From contig NZ_JAUNTW010000006.1 of assembly GCF_030538495.1 (NCBI RefSeq), positions 1 to 64,000 of the forward strand: a stretch of 64,000 nt of DNA, in the 5' to 3' direction. The notes under the pieces are model-generated. The model worked only from the letters and a program-made list of their open reading frames with translations, did not search any database and was not told where the DNA came from. Source of the DNA: Paracoccus sp. (in: a-proteobacteria) (GTDB lineage: Bacteria; Pseudomonadota; Alphaproteobacteria; Rhodobacterales; Rhodobacteraceae). The position numbers were made by a program, and so were the translations under genes. Positions 26,729-38,752 of the stretch are shown in pieces (within the stretch, counting starts at the first letter, position 1; each line of letters opens with the position of its first letter).

Positions 26729-26804
26729 GGTCCCGTGTAACTCAGATGGGGAAGGAAGCTACGCTGTTGCGCAGTTGATGTTGGTTCGAGTCCAACCCCG
26801 GACC
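26729..26804 (+). pseudogene. tRNA-like remnant
   Basis: A 76-nt stretch with a perfect T-arm, GTTGG-TTCGAGT-CCAAC (26780-26796), a D-arm-like TAACTCAGATGGGG and terminal 7-nt arms GGTCCCG / CCGGACC that pair except at one position. The anticodon arm does not fold into a standard 5-bp stem with a 7-nt loop and the D-stem is broken, so it is not a working tRNA by eye. It is followed by nine C residues. It may be a decayed tRNA or the tRNA scar of a lost element. Confidence 0.4.
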
Positions 26805-26816
26805 CCCCCCCCGGCC

Positions 26817-27992
26817 TTAATCCGCGCCGAACAGGTCGCGGGTGAACACTTTGCCCGCCACATCGGTCAGCGCGTCGTTCATGCGGTTGGCGACGATCAC
26901 ATCGGCGCCCGCTTTGAACTGCGCCAGATCGCGCATCACCGGCGATCCGAAGAAATCGTCATCCGTCATCGCGGGTTCGTAAACCCAAACCTGAACGCCC
27001 TTGGCCTTCAGACGTTTCATGATGCCTTGAATCGCGCTTTGACGGAAATTGTCGGAACCCTCTTTCATGACCAGGCGATAAATGCCGACGATGCGGGGGT
27101 TTTGGGCGATGATCGCGTCGGCGATCACATCTTTGCGGGTGCGGTTTGCGTCCACCACGGCGGCAATCAGATTTTGCGGCACATCGCGGTAATTGGCCAG
27201 CAATTGCTTGCTGTCTTTGGGCAGGCAATAGCCGCCATAACCGAATGACGGGTTGTTGTAATGACTGCCGATGCGCGGGTCCAAGCCCACGCCGTCAATG
27301 ATCTGGCGCGTGTCCAGACCCTGCGCCATGGCATAGCTGTCCAATTCGTTGAAATAGGCCACACGCAGCGCCAGATAGGTGTTGGCAAACAGCTTGATCG
27401 CCTCGGCCTCGGTGGCGCCGGTCAGCAGGATGGGAACATCGCTGTCCAGTGCGGCATTGGCCAACAGATCGGCAAAGACCCGACCGCGTTCGCTGTTTTC
27501 ACCCACCACAATACGCGACGGATGCAGGTTGTCATGCAGCGCCCGCCCTTCACGCAGAAATTCGGGGCTGAAAATGACGTTTTGCGTGTTCAGCCGCGCC
27601 GATACGTCGCGCGTAAACCCAACCGGCACCGTCGATTTGACCACAATCACCGCATCGGGTGCAATCGCGGTCACGTCGCGAATGACCGATTCCACGCTGC
27701 TGGTGTCAAAGTAATTCGTCACAGGATCGTAATTCGTCGGCGTCGCCACGATCACGAAATCCGCCCCGGCATAGGCCGTCTGCGCGTCGGTCATGGCCGT
27801 CAGATTCAGATCGCGCGTCGCCAGATAACGCGAAATGTCGGCGTCCACGATGGGGCATTGCCGGTTGTTCAGCATCTCGACCCGGCGGGGGTCCAGATCA
27901 ATGGCGCGCACGGTGTTCTGCCCCGCAAGCAGCACCGCATTCGACAATCCGACATAGCCGATCCCGGCCACGGCAATGGTTTTTCCCGACAT
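26817..27992 (-). CDS. UDP-glucose 6-dehydrogenase
   Basis: Oxidises UDP-glucose to UDP-glucuronate with NAD, 391 aa, the short bacterial type. Nucleotide-binding start [19 protein letters not shown], central helix [20 protein letters not shown], catalytic cysteine in [16 protein letters not shown]-terminal UDP-binding domain. The ATG at 27992 (MSGKTIAV) is preferred over an upstream in-frame start. First in a minus-strand sugar-nucleotide group with glf and a GT2 gene. Confidence 0.93.
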   Translation of the reverse strand: MSGKTIAVAGIGYVGLSNAVLLAGQNTVRAIDLDPRRVEMLNNRQCPIVDADISRYLATRDLNLTAMTDAQTAYAGADFVIVATPTNYDPVTNYFDTSSVESVIRDVTAIAPDAVIVVKSTVPVGFTRDVSARLNTQNVIFSPEFLREGRALHDNLHPSRIVVGENSERGRVFADLLANAALDSDVPILLTGATEAEAIKLFANTYLALRVAYFNELDSYAMAQGLDTRQIIDGVGLDPRIGSHYNNPSFGYGGYCLPKDSKQLLANYRDVPQNLIAAVVDANRTRKDVIADAIIAQNPRIVGIYRLVMKEGSDNFRQSAIQGIMKRLKAKGVQVWVYEPAMTDDDFFGSPVMRDLAQFKAGADVIVANRMNDALTDVAGKVFTRDLFGAD

Positions 27993-28057
27993 AACCCGAT
28001 TCCAATTCAAAAACCTTTGCCCGCTATACTGCGCGGGGCGGGGGTGGGGCAATGTCG

Positions 28058-30180
<2,123 letters not shown>

Positions 30181-30236
30181 CGGACACCCCCCAAAGATCA
30201 TCCAAATGGCATAGCAAGCCGCCCCCCCCGATACAA

Positions 30237-30794
30237 TCAGAACGCGACAGATGCCGTCAGCCGGTCCAGCCACGCATCCGCCTGCATGACATAGGCGTTG
30301 TGGACCAACCCGCCCGCGCGCAGCGGCTCACCCTCATAAACGCATATCTCGATCACCGGCCGATCCGCCAACGAAGTCATGACCCGCAGCACGATCCGGC
30401 GCACCCGGTCCTGGGTGTCAAACCCGGTTGATGCCGCGCCCAGCACCGCCCCAACCGGCCCCATGACCACCCCGCCCAGCGTCGCCGCGCCAAACTGCCC
30501 AACAAGCCCAACACGGTTCACAGTCGCGCCATCCTGAACCACCTCAACCGCGACCAGATCGCCAAACAGCACAATCACCGGCCCCGCCGGCACCATGACG
30601 CCCAACCGCCGACCCACACGATCCAATGCAATCACATCACCGGAATAGAACCGGTCGCGCATATCCCACGGGCCGGTGACATCCAGAAAATGCCCGCCCG
30701 CTTCGCCCCGCGCCGACCGAACGGTCATTCCAATCATCGCGACCACAACGCCGATAAAAACCGCAATCCCCACTGCCCACATAAAAAACGCCAT
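30237..30794 (-). CDS. Hypothetical protein with N-terminal membrane anchor
   Basis: Protein of 185 aa. Residues 1-25 form one membrane helix (MAFFMWAVGIAVFIGVVVAMI). The rest is a beta-rich domain with a glycine-rich hydrophobic stretch (GQFGAATLGGVVMGPVGAV) reminiscent of a small loop or lipid-contact segment. No family recognised. The start at 30794 has a G-rich site upstream; translation from further upstream would run through the dispersed repeat and is rejected. Lone gene between the GT2 gene and the HIT gene. Confidence 0.6.
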   Translation of the reverse strand: MAFFMWAVGIAVFIGVVVAMIGMTVRSARGEAGGHFLDVTGPWDMRDRFYSGDVIALDRVGRRLGVMVPAGPVIVLFGDLVAVEVVQDGATVNRVGLVGQFGAATLGGVVMGPVGAVLGAASTGFDTQDRVRRIVLRVMTSLADRPVIEICVYEGEPLRAGGLVHNAYVMQADAWLDRLTASVAF

Positions 30795-30808
30795 CAATAA
30801 CCCCCGCC

Positions 30809-30925
30809 CTATCTTCTGTGCGGAAATATCCCACGGGGTGAGACGGATCAGGGAAAGGTCCAGTGGACCTTTCCCCCGTCGAACGCCCGCCCCCGTGGGG
30901 CGGGCTGGGGGTGTGAAACCCCCGG
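30809..30925 (+). repeat. Dispersed intergenic repeat, long form (copy 2)
   Basis: Nearly the same as copy 1: head ATCTTCTGTGCGGAAATATC, centre GGTCCAGTGGACC palindrome, tail GGGGGTG-tgaaa-CCCCC. Its right end abuts the stop of the minus-strand HIT gene at 30928, so on that strand the tail hairpin acts as terminator. Confidence 0.85.
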
Positions 30926-30927
30926 CG

Positions 30928-31359
30928 CTATCCCCGCAAAACCCCGGCCAGCCGATCCGCAACCGCCGCCATCTGATCCCCCGGCATTTGCGGAGGCGTC
31001 ACAAATTCATCCATCCCCTCCGCCAGATAGGCAGCAGATGTCACGTCATGGATATGGTGCATCGGCACGACATGGGCATGGGCGTGCGGCACATGGATGC
31101 CGGTGTAAAACATCGACACGCGCGGCACGTCGTAGATGTGCTTCATCGCGCGGGCAATCGCTTGGGCGCAGGATGTGATGCGGGTGGCCAGCGGTTCGGG
31201 CACATCCTCGAACCAGATGTGATGCGCCTTGGGGATGACCAAGGCGTGACCTTCACGGATCGGATGCAGATCCAGAAAGGCCAGAATATGGTCATCCTCG
31301 TATATCTTATGCGCGGGCAATTCCCCGCGCGCGATGCGGCAAAACAGACAATCCGACAT
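30928..31359 (-). CDS. HIT family protein
   Basis: Histidine-triad nucleotide hydrolase of 143 aa. Zinc-type start CLFCRIARGELPAHKIYEDD; the triad is in PHAHAHVVP with the catalytic histidine in the middle of HxHxH. Family members split nucleoside phosphoramidates or adenylates in the cytoplasm. Monocistronic between the repeat copy 2 and dapB. Confidence 0.93.
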   Translation of the reverse strand: MSDCLFCRIARGELPAHKIYEDDHILAFLDLHPIREGHALVIPKAHHIWFEDVPEPLATRITSCAQAIARAMKHIYDVPRVSMFYTGIHVPHAHAHVVPMHHIHDVTSAAYLAEGMDEFVTPPQMPGDQMAAVADRLAGVLRG

Positions 31360-31412
31360 GACACCCCCCCTTTTGGCACCAGCCTAGCCGGGGGATGCCC
31401 GCGCGCAAGAGG

Positions 31413-32252
31413 TCAGTTCAGCCCCAGAACGTCGTTCATATCATATTCGCCGGGGCCTTTGTCCTGCCCCCACAACGCCGCACGCAGCGCGCCGCGCGCG
31501 AAAATCGCCCGGTCCGTCGCCAGATGGCGCAGCACGATGCGTTCGCCATCGGCGGCAAAAATCACGTCATGTTCGCCCACCACATCGCCGCCGCGAATGG
31601 CCGCGAATCCGATGCTGCCCGGAACGCGTTCGCCGGTGATGCCATCCCGCGCCGGAACACGCAGATCATCCAGTTCCGCACCCCGCCCCTGCGCCGCCGC
31701 CTGACCCAGCATCAGCGCGGTGCCGGATGGCGCGTCAACTTTGTGGCGGTGATGGGCTTCGACCACCTCAATATCCCAATCGGCGCCCAATGCGGCGGCA
31801 ACCTTGCGCGTCAGCCCGACCAACAAATTGACGCCCAGACTCATATTCCCCGCCCGAATGATCGGGGCGTGACGCGCGGCGGCGCGCAGGGCCTGCAACT
31901 GATCGCCGTCAAACCCGGTGGTGCCGATCACATGCACCGCCCGCGCCTGCGCGGTCAGTTCGGCGAATGCCAGCGTGGCGGCGGGCGCGGTGAAATCAAT
32001 CACCGCCTGCGCGCGCGCAATGGTCGCGACCGCATCATCGCTGACCGTCACCCCGACCGGCGCGCCGCCCATCATCGCGCCAATATCATGGCCCACCCAA
32101 TCATGGCCGGGGCGTTCCAGCACCCCCACCAGCCGCATCTGATCGCTGGCCAGAATCAGCCCGATCAGCATCTGCCCCATCCGGCCCGAAGCCCCCGTGA
32201 CCACGATCCCCGGCACGTCCGGTCGGTCGGTTTGCGCAAAATCAGCGTTCAT
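31413..32252 (-). CDS. dapB: 4-hydroxy-tetrahydrodipicolinate reductase
   Basis: Lysine/diaminopimelate pathway reductase, 279 aa. NAD(P) site [18 protein letters not shown]; catalytic and substrate box [16 protein letters not shown] with the tetrahydrodipicolinate-binding His/Lys; C-terminal tetramerisation region. Divergent from rbfA across 71 bp that must contain both promoters. Confidence 0.96.
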   Translation of the reverse strand: MNADFAQTDRPDVPGIVVTGASGRMGQMLIGLILASDQMRLVGVLERPGHDWVGHDIGAMMGGAPVGVTVSDDAVATIARAQAVIDFTAPAATLAFAELTAQARAVHVIGTTGFDGDQLQALRAAARHAPIIRAGNMSLGVNLLVGLTRKVAAALGADWDIEVVEAHHRHKVDAPSGTALMLGQAAAQGRGAELDDLRVPARDGITGERVPGSIGFAAIRGGDVVGEHDVIFAADGERIVLRHLATDRAIFARGALRAALWGQDKGPGEYDMNDVLGLN

Positions 32253-32323
32253 CGTCGTCCCCTGTCGATTTCGGCTGTCTTATCCCGTTGCGGCGCGGGC
32301 CGCGACCCCCTACATCTGCGGTT

Positions 32324-32764
32324 ATGGCACAGAACCGATTTTCACATGGCACCGGCCCGTCGCAACGTCAGTTGCGCGTGGGCGAATTGATCCGCCGCAC
32401 TCTCTCTGACGTGTTACTGCGTGGGGATGTGCATGACCCTGACCTGAACCGTCATTCCATCACCGTGGGCGAGGTGCGGACCTCCCCCGACCTTAAGGTG
32501 GCGACGGCCTTTGTTCTGCCCTTGGGCGGGCAAGGCGCGGATGAGGCATTGGCCGCGCTCCGCCGCAACGCCGCCGAATTGCGCCATCTGGTCGCCAAGG
32601 GCATGACGCTGAAATACGCGCCGCAATTGCGGTTCCAGCTGGACGAAACCTTTGACCGCATGGACGACACCCGCCGGATGTTTGCCGATGAACGGGTGCA
32701 ACGCGATGTGCAGGCGGATGGCGACGATCTGGACGACGATCCGGACCGGCGCGACAATGACTGA
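32324..32764 (+). CDS. rbfA: 30S ribosome-binding factor RbfA
   Basis: Late 30S maturation and cold-adaptation factor, 146 aa, with the KH-type core [17 protein letters not shown] and [21 protein letters not shown]-terminal tail acidic ([15 protein letters not shown]). ATG 32324 ([16 protein letters not shown]) is the conserved start. First gene of the rbfA - glycosidase - truB unit; it overlaps the next gene by 8 bp. Confidence 0.95.
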   Translation: MAQNRFSHGTGPSQRQLRVGELIRRTLSDVLLRGDVHDPDLNRHSITVGEVRTSPDLKVATAFVLPLGGQGADEALAALRRNAAELRHLVAKGMTLKYAPQLRFQLDETFDRMDDTRRMFADERVQRDVQADGDDLDDDPDRRDND

Positions 32765-33509
32765 CTGGTCGCGCCGTCTGGGCGTGGCGGTCGGAATGCT
32801 GGTGGCGATGCTGCTGCCCGCCGCCGCACAGACCTGCGAACGGGTGACGCATGACGGACAGGGCTATGTCCTGTGCCGCGTGGATGCAGCAGCGGAACCC
32901 GCCCTGCGCCTGTGGCAAAACGATGCGACCGGCGCGCCCTATCGCAATTTCGCCAATATCCGCCGCGCTTTGTCGGGCGAGGTGTTGGATTTCGCCATGA
33001 ATGCGGGGATGTTTCATCCCGATTACAGCCCCGTGGGGTTGCTGGTCATTGACGGGGTGGAACAATCCCCCATCGTCACCGGACCCAGCGGCGGCAATTT
33101 CGGGATGCGCCCGAATGGCGTGTTCTGTTCCGGCGGCGCGCGCCCGTTTCAGGTGATCGAGAGCCGCGCCTTTGCGACGGCCCGCCCCGATTGCCGTCTG
33201 GCCAGCCAATCCGGGCCGATGCTGGTGATCGACGGCGCGCTGCATCCGCGATTCCTGCCCGATTCGACCAGCCGTTACATCCGCAACGGCGTGGGCGTGT
33301 CGCGCGACGGGCAAACCGCGTGGTTCGCCATATCGAACCGCCCCGTGACGTTCTATGAATTCGGCCAGTTTTTCCGCGACGGCCTGGGCGCGCGGGATGC
33401 GCTGTATTTCGACGGCTCGATCTCGCGGCTCTATGCGCCCTCGGTCAACCGGGCGGATTTCGGGCGCAGCATGGGGCCGGTGATCGGGCTGGTATCGCCG
33501 GGCGGTTGA
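32757..33509 (+). CDS. Phosphodiester glycosidase family (NAGPA-like) secreted protein
   Basis: Exported protein of 250 aa. Signal peptide [25 protein letters not shown] in pieces (cleavage after AAA). The mature part holds [28 protein letters not shown] and [10 protein letters not shown], hallmarks of the NAGPA / DUF2233 fold that removes or processes sugar-phosphodiester groups. Substrate unknown, presumably a cell-envelope glycan. Overlaps rbfA, with truB 52 bp on; it is a regular passenger between these housekeeping genes in related bacteria. Confidence 0.85.
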   Translation: MTDWSRRLGVAVGMLVAMLLPAAAQTCERVTHDGQGYVLCRVDAAAEPALRLWQNDATGAPYRNFANIRRALSGEVLDFAMNAGMFHPDYSPVGLLVIDGVEQSPIVTGPSGGNFGMRPNGVFCSGGARPFQVIESRAFATARPDCRLASQSGPMLVIDGALHPRFLPDSTSRYIRNGVGVSRDGQTAWFAISNRPVTFYEFGQFFRDGLGARDALYFDGSISRLYAPSVNRADFGRSMGPVIGLVSPGG

Positions 33510-33561
33510 CGGGAACGGGGCGCGGCGGTATCCGCACCGATCTTAGATTTTGGAGTGCAGA

Positions 33562-34455
33562 ATGGCGCGCAAAAAAGGCCGGAACATCAATGGCTGGCTG
33601 GTCGTGGACAAACCGGCGGGGGTGACATCGACCGCCGTGGTCGCCAAGGTCCGCTGGGCCTTGGACGCGAAAAAGGCGGGTCATGCCGGCACGCTGGACC
33701 CCGACGCCACCGGCGTTCTGGCCGTAGCCCTGGGCGAGGCGACCAAAACCGTCGCCGTCATCACCGACGCGCTGAAATGTTACGATTTCACCGTGAATTG
33801 GGGGGCCGAGACAACGACCGATGACGCATCGGGCGAGGTAACGCGGCAATCGGACGCGCGCCCGACGGCGGAACAGATAACCGCCGCCCTGCCCCGCCTG
33901 ACCGGCGACATCATGCAGGTGCCGCCCGCCTTTTCCGCGGTCAAGGTGGACGGCGAACGCGCCTATGATCTGGCACGCGAAGGGGCCGAACTGGACCTGA
34001 CCGCACGCCCCCTATGGGTCGAAAGCCTGACCCTGCTGGATGCCGCGACCGACACCGCGCGGCTGGAAATGGTCTGCGGCAAGGGCGGCTATGTCCGGTC
34101 GATTGCCCGCGATCTGGGCCGCGCCCTGGGCTGTCTGGGCCATGTCGCCCATCTGCGCCGCATCTGGTCCGGTCCCTTTGACGCGGGAAACGGCGTGGCC
34201 TTTGACCGCATCGACCACAGCGAACAGGACTGGCTGGAATCGCAATTGCTGCCGCTGGAAACCGCCTTGGCCGACCTGCCGATGCTGCGCGCCACCGAAG
34301 ACGGCGCGGTTCGCATCCGCAACGGCAATCCGGGTCAGGTGACCGGCAGCGCCGAATGGGGCGATCTGGTCTGGGTCGCAGACAGCACCGGCCCGGTCTG
34401 TATCGGCCGTTACCAAGGCGGACAGGTCCAGCCCGAACGGGTGTTCAACCTGTAA
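33562..34455 (+). CDS. truB: tRNA pseudouridine(55) synthase
   Basis: Makes pseudouridine 55 in the T-loop of tRNAs, 297 aa. Start [14 protein letters not shown]; catalytic aspartate in [16 protein letters not shown]; then [23 protein letters not shown] and the C-terminal PUA-like region. ATG 33562 has GGAG (33552-33555) in front; an upstream TTG is less likely. Ends the rbfA-truB unit at a repeat copy that supplies the terminator. Confidence 0.95.
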   Translation: MARKKGRNINGWLVVDKPAGVTSTAVVAKVRWALDAKKAGHAGTLDPDATGVLAVALGEATKTVAVITDALKCYDFTVNWGAETTTDDASGEVTRQSDARPTAEQITAALPRLTGDIMQVPPAFSAVKVDGERAYDLAREGAELDLTARPLWVESLTLLDAATDTARLEMVCGKGGYVRSIARDLGRALGCLGHVAHLRRIWSGPFDAGNGVAFDRIDHSEQDWLESQLLPLETALADLPMLRATEDGAVRIRNGNPGQVTGSAEWGDLVWVADSTGPVCIGRYQGGQVQPERVFNL

Positions 34456-34470
34456 ACATGGCTTCAGGCG

Positions 34471-34525
34471 GATAGCGCCGGGGGCCAGCCCCCGGACCCC
34501 CGGGATATTTCCGCACAGAAGATGG
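34471..34525 (-). repeat. Dispersed intergenic repeat (copy 4, minus strand)
   Basis: On the minus strand it reads ATCTTCTGTGCGGAAATATC, then CCGGGGGTCCGGGGGCTGGC. The GGGGGC/GCCCCC hairpin lies 16 bp after the truB stop and should terminate truB. Confidence 0.85.
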
Positions 34526-34580
34526 GAAAACGCGGCGCTTTATCTGCTCACGGCCGTGGGCGCGCGGCCTGATATTCACC

Positions 34581-34617
34581 CCAAGATGAAAGAGGCGAAC
34601 TTACCCTTTCATCTTGG
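34581..34617. terminator. 12-bp stem-loop between truB and yebC
   Basis: Perfect stem CCAAGATGAAAG / CTTTCATCTTGG with a 13-nt loop in the convergent truB-yebC space, between repeat copies 4 and 5. The right arm runs into the head of copy 5. Confidence 0.7.
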
Positions 34618-34672
34618 TGCAAATATCCCGGGGGGAAATCGTGCTTGCACGATTGGGGGGCTGGCCCCCCTT
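34611..34672 (+). repeat. Dispersed intergenic repeat (copy 5)
   Basis: Variant head ATCTTGGTGCAAATATCCC, inner hairpin AATCGTGC-TTG-CACGATT-like, tail GGGGGGCTGGCCCCCC ending 26 bp before the yebC stop; on the minus strand the tail forms the yebC terminator hairpin. Confidence 0.75.
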
Positions 34673-34698
34673 TGCTGCCCCTGCGGTCAGCCCACCCG

Positions 34699-35442
34699 TT
34701 ACAGTTGAGCGGCCACGTCTTCGGACAGGTCGAAATTGCCGGTGACGTTTTGCACGTCATCGTCGTCTTCCAACGTGTCGATCAGCTTCATCAGCTTTTG
34801 CGCGGTTTCCAGATCGGTGATTTCCGTCGGGGCCTGCGGTTTCCAGATCAGCTTGGCCGTTTCCGATTCGCCCAATTCCGATTCCAAGGCCGATGTCACG
34901 TCGTTCAGCGCGGTATCGGCGCAGTAAATCCAATGGCCTTCGTCGTCGGTTTCCACGTCATCGGCGCCCGCTTCGATCGCGGCCATCATCACGGTGTCGC
35001 TGTCGCCCACAGACAGCGGATACATGATTTCGCCCACACGGTCGAACATGAACGCAACCGAACCCGTCTGGCCCATATCGCCGCCCGATTTCGTAAAATA
35101 GCTGCGAACATTCGACGCGGTGCGATTGCGGTTGTCGGTCATTGCCTCGACCATGATGGCGATGCCGTTGGGGCCGTAACCCTCATACCGGATTTCATCA
35201 TAGTTTTCCGCATCGCCGCCCATGGATTTTTTGATCGCGCGGTCGATCACGTCTTTCGGCACCGATTTGGCCTTAGCCTCTTTCACGGCCAGACGCAGGC
35301 GCGGGTTTTTTTCCGGGTCCGGGTCGCCCATTTTTGCGGCGACGGTGATTTCCTTGGCCAGCTTTGAAAACAGCTTCGACCGGGCGGCGTCCTGCCGGCC
35401 CTTGCGATGCTGGATGTTGGCCCATTTACTGTGACCTGCCAT
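34699..35442 (-). CDS. yebC: YebC/PmpR-family (TACO1-like) protein
   Basis: Conserved protein of 247 aa described both as DNA-binding regulator and as a translation factor for stalled proline stretches. Signature start [20 protein letters not shown], then [20 protein letters not shown] and [20 protein letters not shown]-terminal domain acidic. Monocistronic; minus strand, ending against repeat copy 5. Confidence 0.95.
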   Translation of the reverse strand: MAGHSKWANIQHRKGRQDAARSKLFSKLAKEITVAAKMGDPDPEKNPRLRLAVKEAKAKSVPKDVIDRAIKKSMGGDAENYDEIRYEGYGPNGIAIMVEAMTDNRNRTASNVRSYFTKSGGDMGQTGSVAFMFDRVGEIMYPLSVGDSDTVMMAAIEAGADDVETDDEGHWIYCADTALNDVTSALESELGESETAKLIWKPQAPTEITDLETAQKLMKLIDTLEDDDDVQNVTGNFDLSEDVAAQL

Positions 35443-35517
35443 ATCCGGTCGTCCTTCGGTCTTTGGTTCTGATTGCGCGGGTATTAGTGCATGTTGCAGG
35501 GGGTCGGCAAGACGCGC

Positions 35518-37308
35518 TTAACCGGGCGTGAGCGGCCAGATGATCGGGATCAGCGCGCAGGCGACCAGTGCCAGCAGGATATTCAGCGGCAAACCGACCC
35601 GCACAAAGTCCATGAACCGATAGCCCCCCGGCCCATAGACCAGCGTATTCGTCTGATACCCAATCGGTGTGGCAAAACTGGCCGAGGCCCCCAGCATCAC
35701 CGCCACGACCAGCGGGCGCGGGTCTACGCCCAACGACAGGCCCAGACTGATCGCAACCGGCGTCACGATCACCGCAACCGCGTTGTTCGTGACCGTTTCC
35801 GTCAGCGTCGTGGCCAGCATATAGACCGCCAGAACCAAGGCCCAGTGCGGCAATCCCTCCATCATCGGCGCAATATAATTCACGATCAGTTCGACCGCGC
35901 CGCTGTTTTCCAACCCCGCGCCGACCGCCAGCATCGCGAAAATCAGCGCCAGCAGGCGGCCATCGACAAAGGACAGCGCCTCATCCGCGTCGATGCAGCG
36001 CGTTCCCAGAACGACCGCCACGCCCACAAAGGACAACAGCAGGATCGGCGCCACCTCTATGGCCGAGAAAAACACCACGCCGAACAGGGTCGCCACCACA
36101 ATCGGCGCGTGGCTGCGGCGATAGGCGCGGTCGGTCGGCGCGGTTACCGCCACCATCTCCATATCGGCAGCCAGTCGCTGAATATCGGCGGGCGCGCCTT
36201 CCAGCAGCAGGGTGTCGCCCACGCGCACGACCAGATCATCCAACTGACGCCCGATGTTCTGATTTTTCCGATGCGCCGCAAGGACATAGACCCCGTAACG
36301 CCGCCGCAGCCGCATCGATCCCAGACTGCGCCCGACCATGTGGCAACCGGGGGTGATCAACACCTCGACCGTGTTGGTTTCAACCGATGACAGCTTATCA
36401 ACCAGCCGCAGATCTTTGTGGGTTTGCAGGCCCAGCACCTCGGACATGGGGGTGCGCAGGACGACGCGGTCGCCTGCCTGCAACCGAACCGATTCCATAT
36501 CGCGGCGTAGCGACGCATCCCCGCGCAGCACGTCAATCACACGGCTGGAATCGCGTTTGAAGATGTCCACCTCGTCGGGGTGTTTGCCGATCAGGGCCGA
36601 ATCTTCGGGGACAGCCACCTCGGTAAAGAACTTCATTTTGTCGCGCGACCCGCCGACCAGGGCCGAGACCGACACCCGATCCGGCAGCAGGCGCGGCGCG
36701 AAAATCAGCAGATAGGCCACGCCGACCAGCCCCATCGGCAGGCCGACCCATGTGATTTCAAAGATGTTGAAATGCGCCATCCCGGCATTGCGCGCGACCC
36801 CGTCCACCAACAGGTTCGTGGATGTGCCGATCATCGTCATCGTGCCGCCCAGAATCGACAGATAGGACAGCGGAATCAGCAATTTCGACGGAGATTGCCC
36901 CATTTCCCGTGCCAATTGCATGAAAATCGGCATCATCACCACGACCAGAGGCGTGTTGTTCATAAAAGCCGACAGGAAACACACCAACAGCGACACGAAC
37001 GCAATCGTGCGCATCGGATGGGTCGAGGCCTGCGCCGACGCCTTTTGCCCGATCCAGTCAAGCGCGCCGGTGCGCACCAGCCCGCCCACGATGATAAACA
37101 TGAACGTAATCGTCCATGGCGCGGAATTGGCGAACACTCCGGTCACCTGCCGCGGGTCCAGAATACCCAGCGACAGCAGAACCACCGTGCCCAGAATCGC
37201 GGTGACCTCGGGCGGATAGACTTCGCGCACGAACAAAACCAGCATCCCGATGATGATGCAGATTGTGGTGATCGCGGCGGTCGATCCGGTCAGTTCAAAC
37301 CCGAACAT
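35518..37308 (-). CDS. SLC13-family permease with two TrkA-C domains
   Basis: Membrane carrier of 596 aa. The two inverted halves carry the family loop motifs FMNNTPLVVVMMPIF near residue 118 and TVTNNAVAVIVTPVAISL near residue 525; the middle (about residues 210-380) is soluble and contains two TrkA_C-type regulatory domains (VDIFKRDSSRVIDVLRGD; GCHMVGRSLGSMRLRRRYG). Members move sulfate, dicarboxylates or other anions with sodium. The substrate cannot be told from the sequence; no sulfate or citrate genes lie nearby. Confidence 0.9.
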   Translation of the reverse strand: MFGFELTGSTAAITTICIIIGMLVLFVREVYPPEVTAILGTVVLLSLGILDPRQVTGVFANSAPWTITFMFIIVGGLVRTGALDWIGQKASAQASTHPMRTIAFVSLLVCFLSAFMNNTPLVVVMMPIFMQLAREMGQSPSKLLIPLSYLSILGGTMTMIGTSTNLLVDGVARNAGMAHFNIFEITWVGLPMGLVGVAYLLIFAPRLLPDRVSVSALVGGSRDKMKFFTEVAVPEDSALIGKHPDEVDIFKRDSSRVIDVLRGDASLRRDMESVRLQAGDRVVLRTPMSEVLGLQTHKDLRLVDKLSSVETNTVEVLITPGCHMVGRSLGSMRLRRRYGVYVLAAHRKNQNIGRQLDDLVVRVGDTLLLEGAPADIQRLAADMEMVAVTAPTDRAYRRSHAPIVVATLFGVVFFSAIEVAPILLLSFVGVAVVLGTRCIDADEALSFVDGRLLALIFAMLAVGAGLENSGAVELIVNYIAPMMEGLPHWALVLAVYMLATTLTETVTNNAVAVIVTPVAISLGLSLGVDPRPLVVAVMLGASASFATPIGYQTNTLVYGPGGYRFMDFVRVGLPLNILLALVACALIPIIWPLTPG

Positions 37309-37384
37309 TCATTTCCCTTATCGGCAGGCGTTTGGCAATGTCCCCCGCCCATCCCCAAAAGGCAAGGAAATGATGCCTAAAATT

Positions 37385-38194
37385 TTAGGGACTGGGCGCC
37401 AGACGCCCGCCATCCCGCACCGGAGTCACGGATTTCGCCAGCCCCGTGCGGTCATCGGTTTCGACCAGAACGCCGGACAGGGTGGCCTCACCCTCGGCGG
37501 GGGTGAAGCGGTCGCGATTCATGCCGGTGATAAAACGGCGCAGAGGTTCCGCCTTATCCATGCCGATCACGCTGTCATAATCGCCGCACATCCCGGCATC
37601 GGTCAGATAGGCCGTTCCGCGCGGCAAGACCTGCGCATCGGCGGTCGGAACATGGGTATGCGTGCCGACCACCAGACTGGCGCGGCCGTCGCAGAAATGA
37701 CCGACGGCCATTTTTTCGCTGGTCGCCTCGGCGTGGATATCGACCAAAATCGCCTGCACCATGCCGCCGGGGGGATGCGCGCGCAGCACGCCGTCCAGTG
37801 CCGAAAACGGATCATCATAGGGCCGTGACATGAACACCTGCCCCAAAGCCTGCGTAATCAACGCCTTACGCCCGCGCGTATCCGTGATGATGGTGGCACC
37901 CCGGCCCGGAGCCTCACGCGCATAATTCAGAGGGCGGACGATGCGCGGTTCCCGGTCGATAAAGGCCATCAGATCGCGCTGATCGAACGCATGATCGCCC
38001 AGCGTCAGGCAATCAGCCCCCGATTCCAGCAGCAATTGCGCGTGACCCGCCGTGACACCGCGCCCGCCGCTGGCGTTTTCGGCATTCACCACCACCAGAT
38101 CGGCGCGCAGCCGCGTGCGCAGAGGAACCAACCTTTCGCTGATTCCCTGCCGGCCCGACCGGCCCATCACATCGCCAAGAAACAAAATACGCAT
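37385..38194 (-). CDS. YmdB-family metallophosphoesterase (TIGR00282)
   Basis: Protein of 269 aa with the YmdB di-metal motifs: MRILFLGDVMGRSGR, VVNAENASGGRGVT, LTLGDHAFDQRD, VDIHAEATSEK and VGTHTHVPTADAQVLP. Known members hydrolyse 2',3'-cyclic nucleotides and affect biofilm choices. Cytoplasmic, single gene; the 127-bp gap to the broken DUF6636 gene holds the promoters. Confidence 0.92.
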   Translation of the reverse strand: MRILFLGDVMGRSGRQGISERLVPLRTRLRADLVVVNAENASGGRGVTAGHAQLLLESGADCLTLGDHAFDQRDLMAFIDREPRIVRPLNYAREAPGRGATIITDTRGRKALITQALGQVFMSRPYDDPFSALDGVLRAHPPGGMVQAILVDIHAEATSEKMAVGHFCDGRASLVVGTHTHVPTADAQVLPRGTAYLTDAGMCGDYDSVIGMDKAEPLRRFITGMNRDRFTPAEGEATLSGVLVETDDRTGLAKSVTPVRDGGRLAPSP

Positions 38195-38321
38195 AGCATC
38201 CTCTATGACAGCATCATGACAGCGCGCAAGACATTTTGCCGCATATGCTTAACAAACGCCTTTGCTTGCGCGCATAGGTGAACCGGGGCAAGCTGCCCGC
38301 AGGATCAACCAAAGGTGACCG

Positions 38322-38741
38322 ATGCGATTTTCCCTTTCTGCGGCGATACTGTTGGTCGGTCTGGCGCAGCCTCTTTAGGCCGATGTCTTTCAGGCACCCA
38401 GCGGCAATATCTTTTGCGCGTTTGACGATGGCGCTGACACCGGCGAGGCGGGCGTGCGCTGCGACATCCTGCGCTATACCCCCACCACGCCGCCGCGCCC
38501 GGCGGATTGCCCTCTGGACTGGGGCGGCGCGTTCTGGCTGGGGGTGCGCGGCCCCGCCAAGATGATCTGTGCTGGCGACACGGTGGCCGATCCGGGCACG
38601 CGGATGGTCAGCTATGGCCGCATCGTGGTTCATCACAATCTGTCCTGTGCGGTCCGGGAAACAGGCGTGACCTGCACCAACGACAAGGGCCAGGGCTTCC
38701 GCCTGTCACGCGCGCGCCAGCAGCTTTTGTTGGGGAACTGA
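38322..38741 (+). pseudogene. DUF6636-type secreted protein, interrupted by an amber codon
   Basis: A single open frame of 140 codons apart from TAG at 38376-38378 (codon 19). It begins MRFSLSAAILLVGLAQPL, then the stop, then ADVFQAPSGNIFCAFDDG, RCDIL, PPRPADCPLDWGGAFWL and CAGDTVADPGTRM, with six cysteines as in DUF6636 proteins. The stop falls exactly at the signal-peptide end, so a one-base change from a sense codon is enough to explain it. The rest of the frame is intact, suggesting recent loss, or read-through if an amber suppressor exists. A sequencing error is the other possibility. Confidence 0.8.
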
Positions 38742-38752
38742 GCCTGCCCTGC

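Noticed and set aside
26729..26804. Functional tRNA or permuted tmRNA piece
   Set aside because: The anticodon and D stems do not form, no CCA is encoded, and no tmRNA tag frame is nearby.
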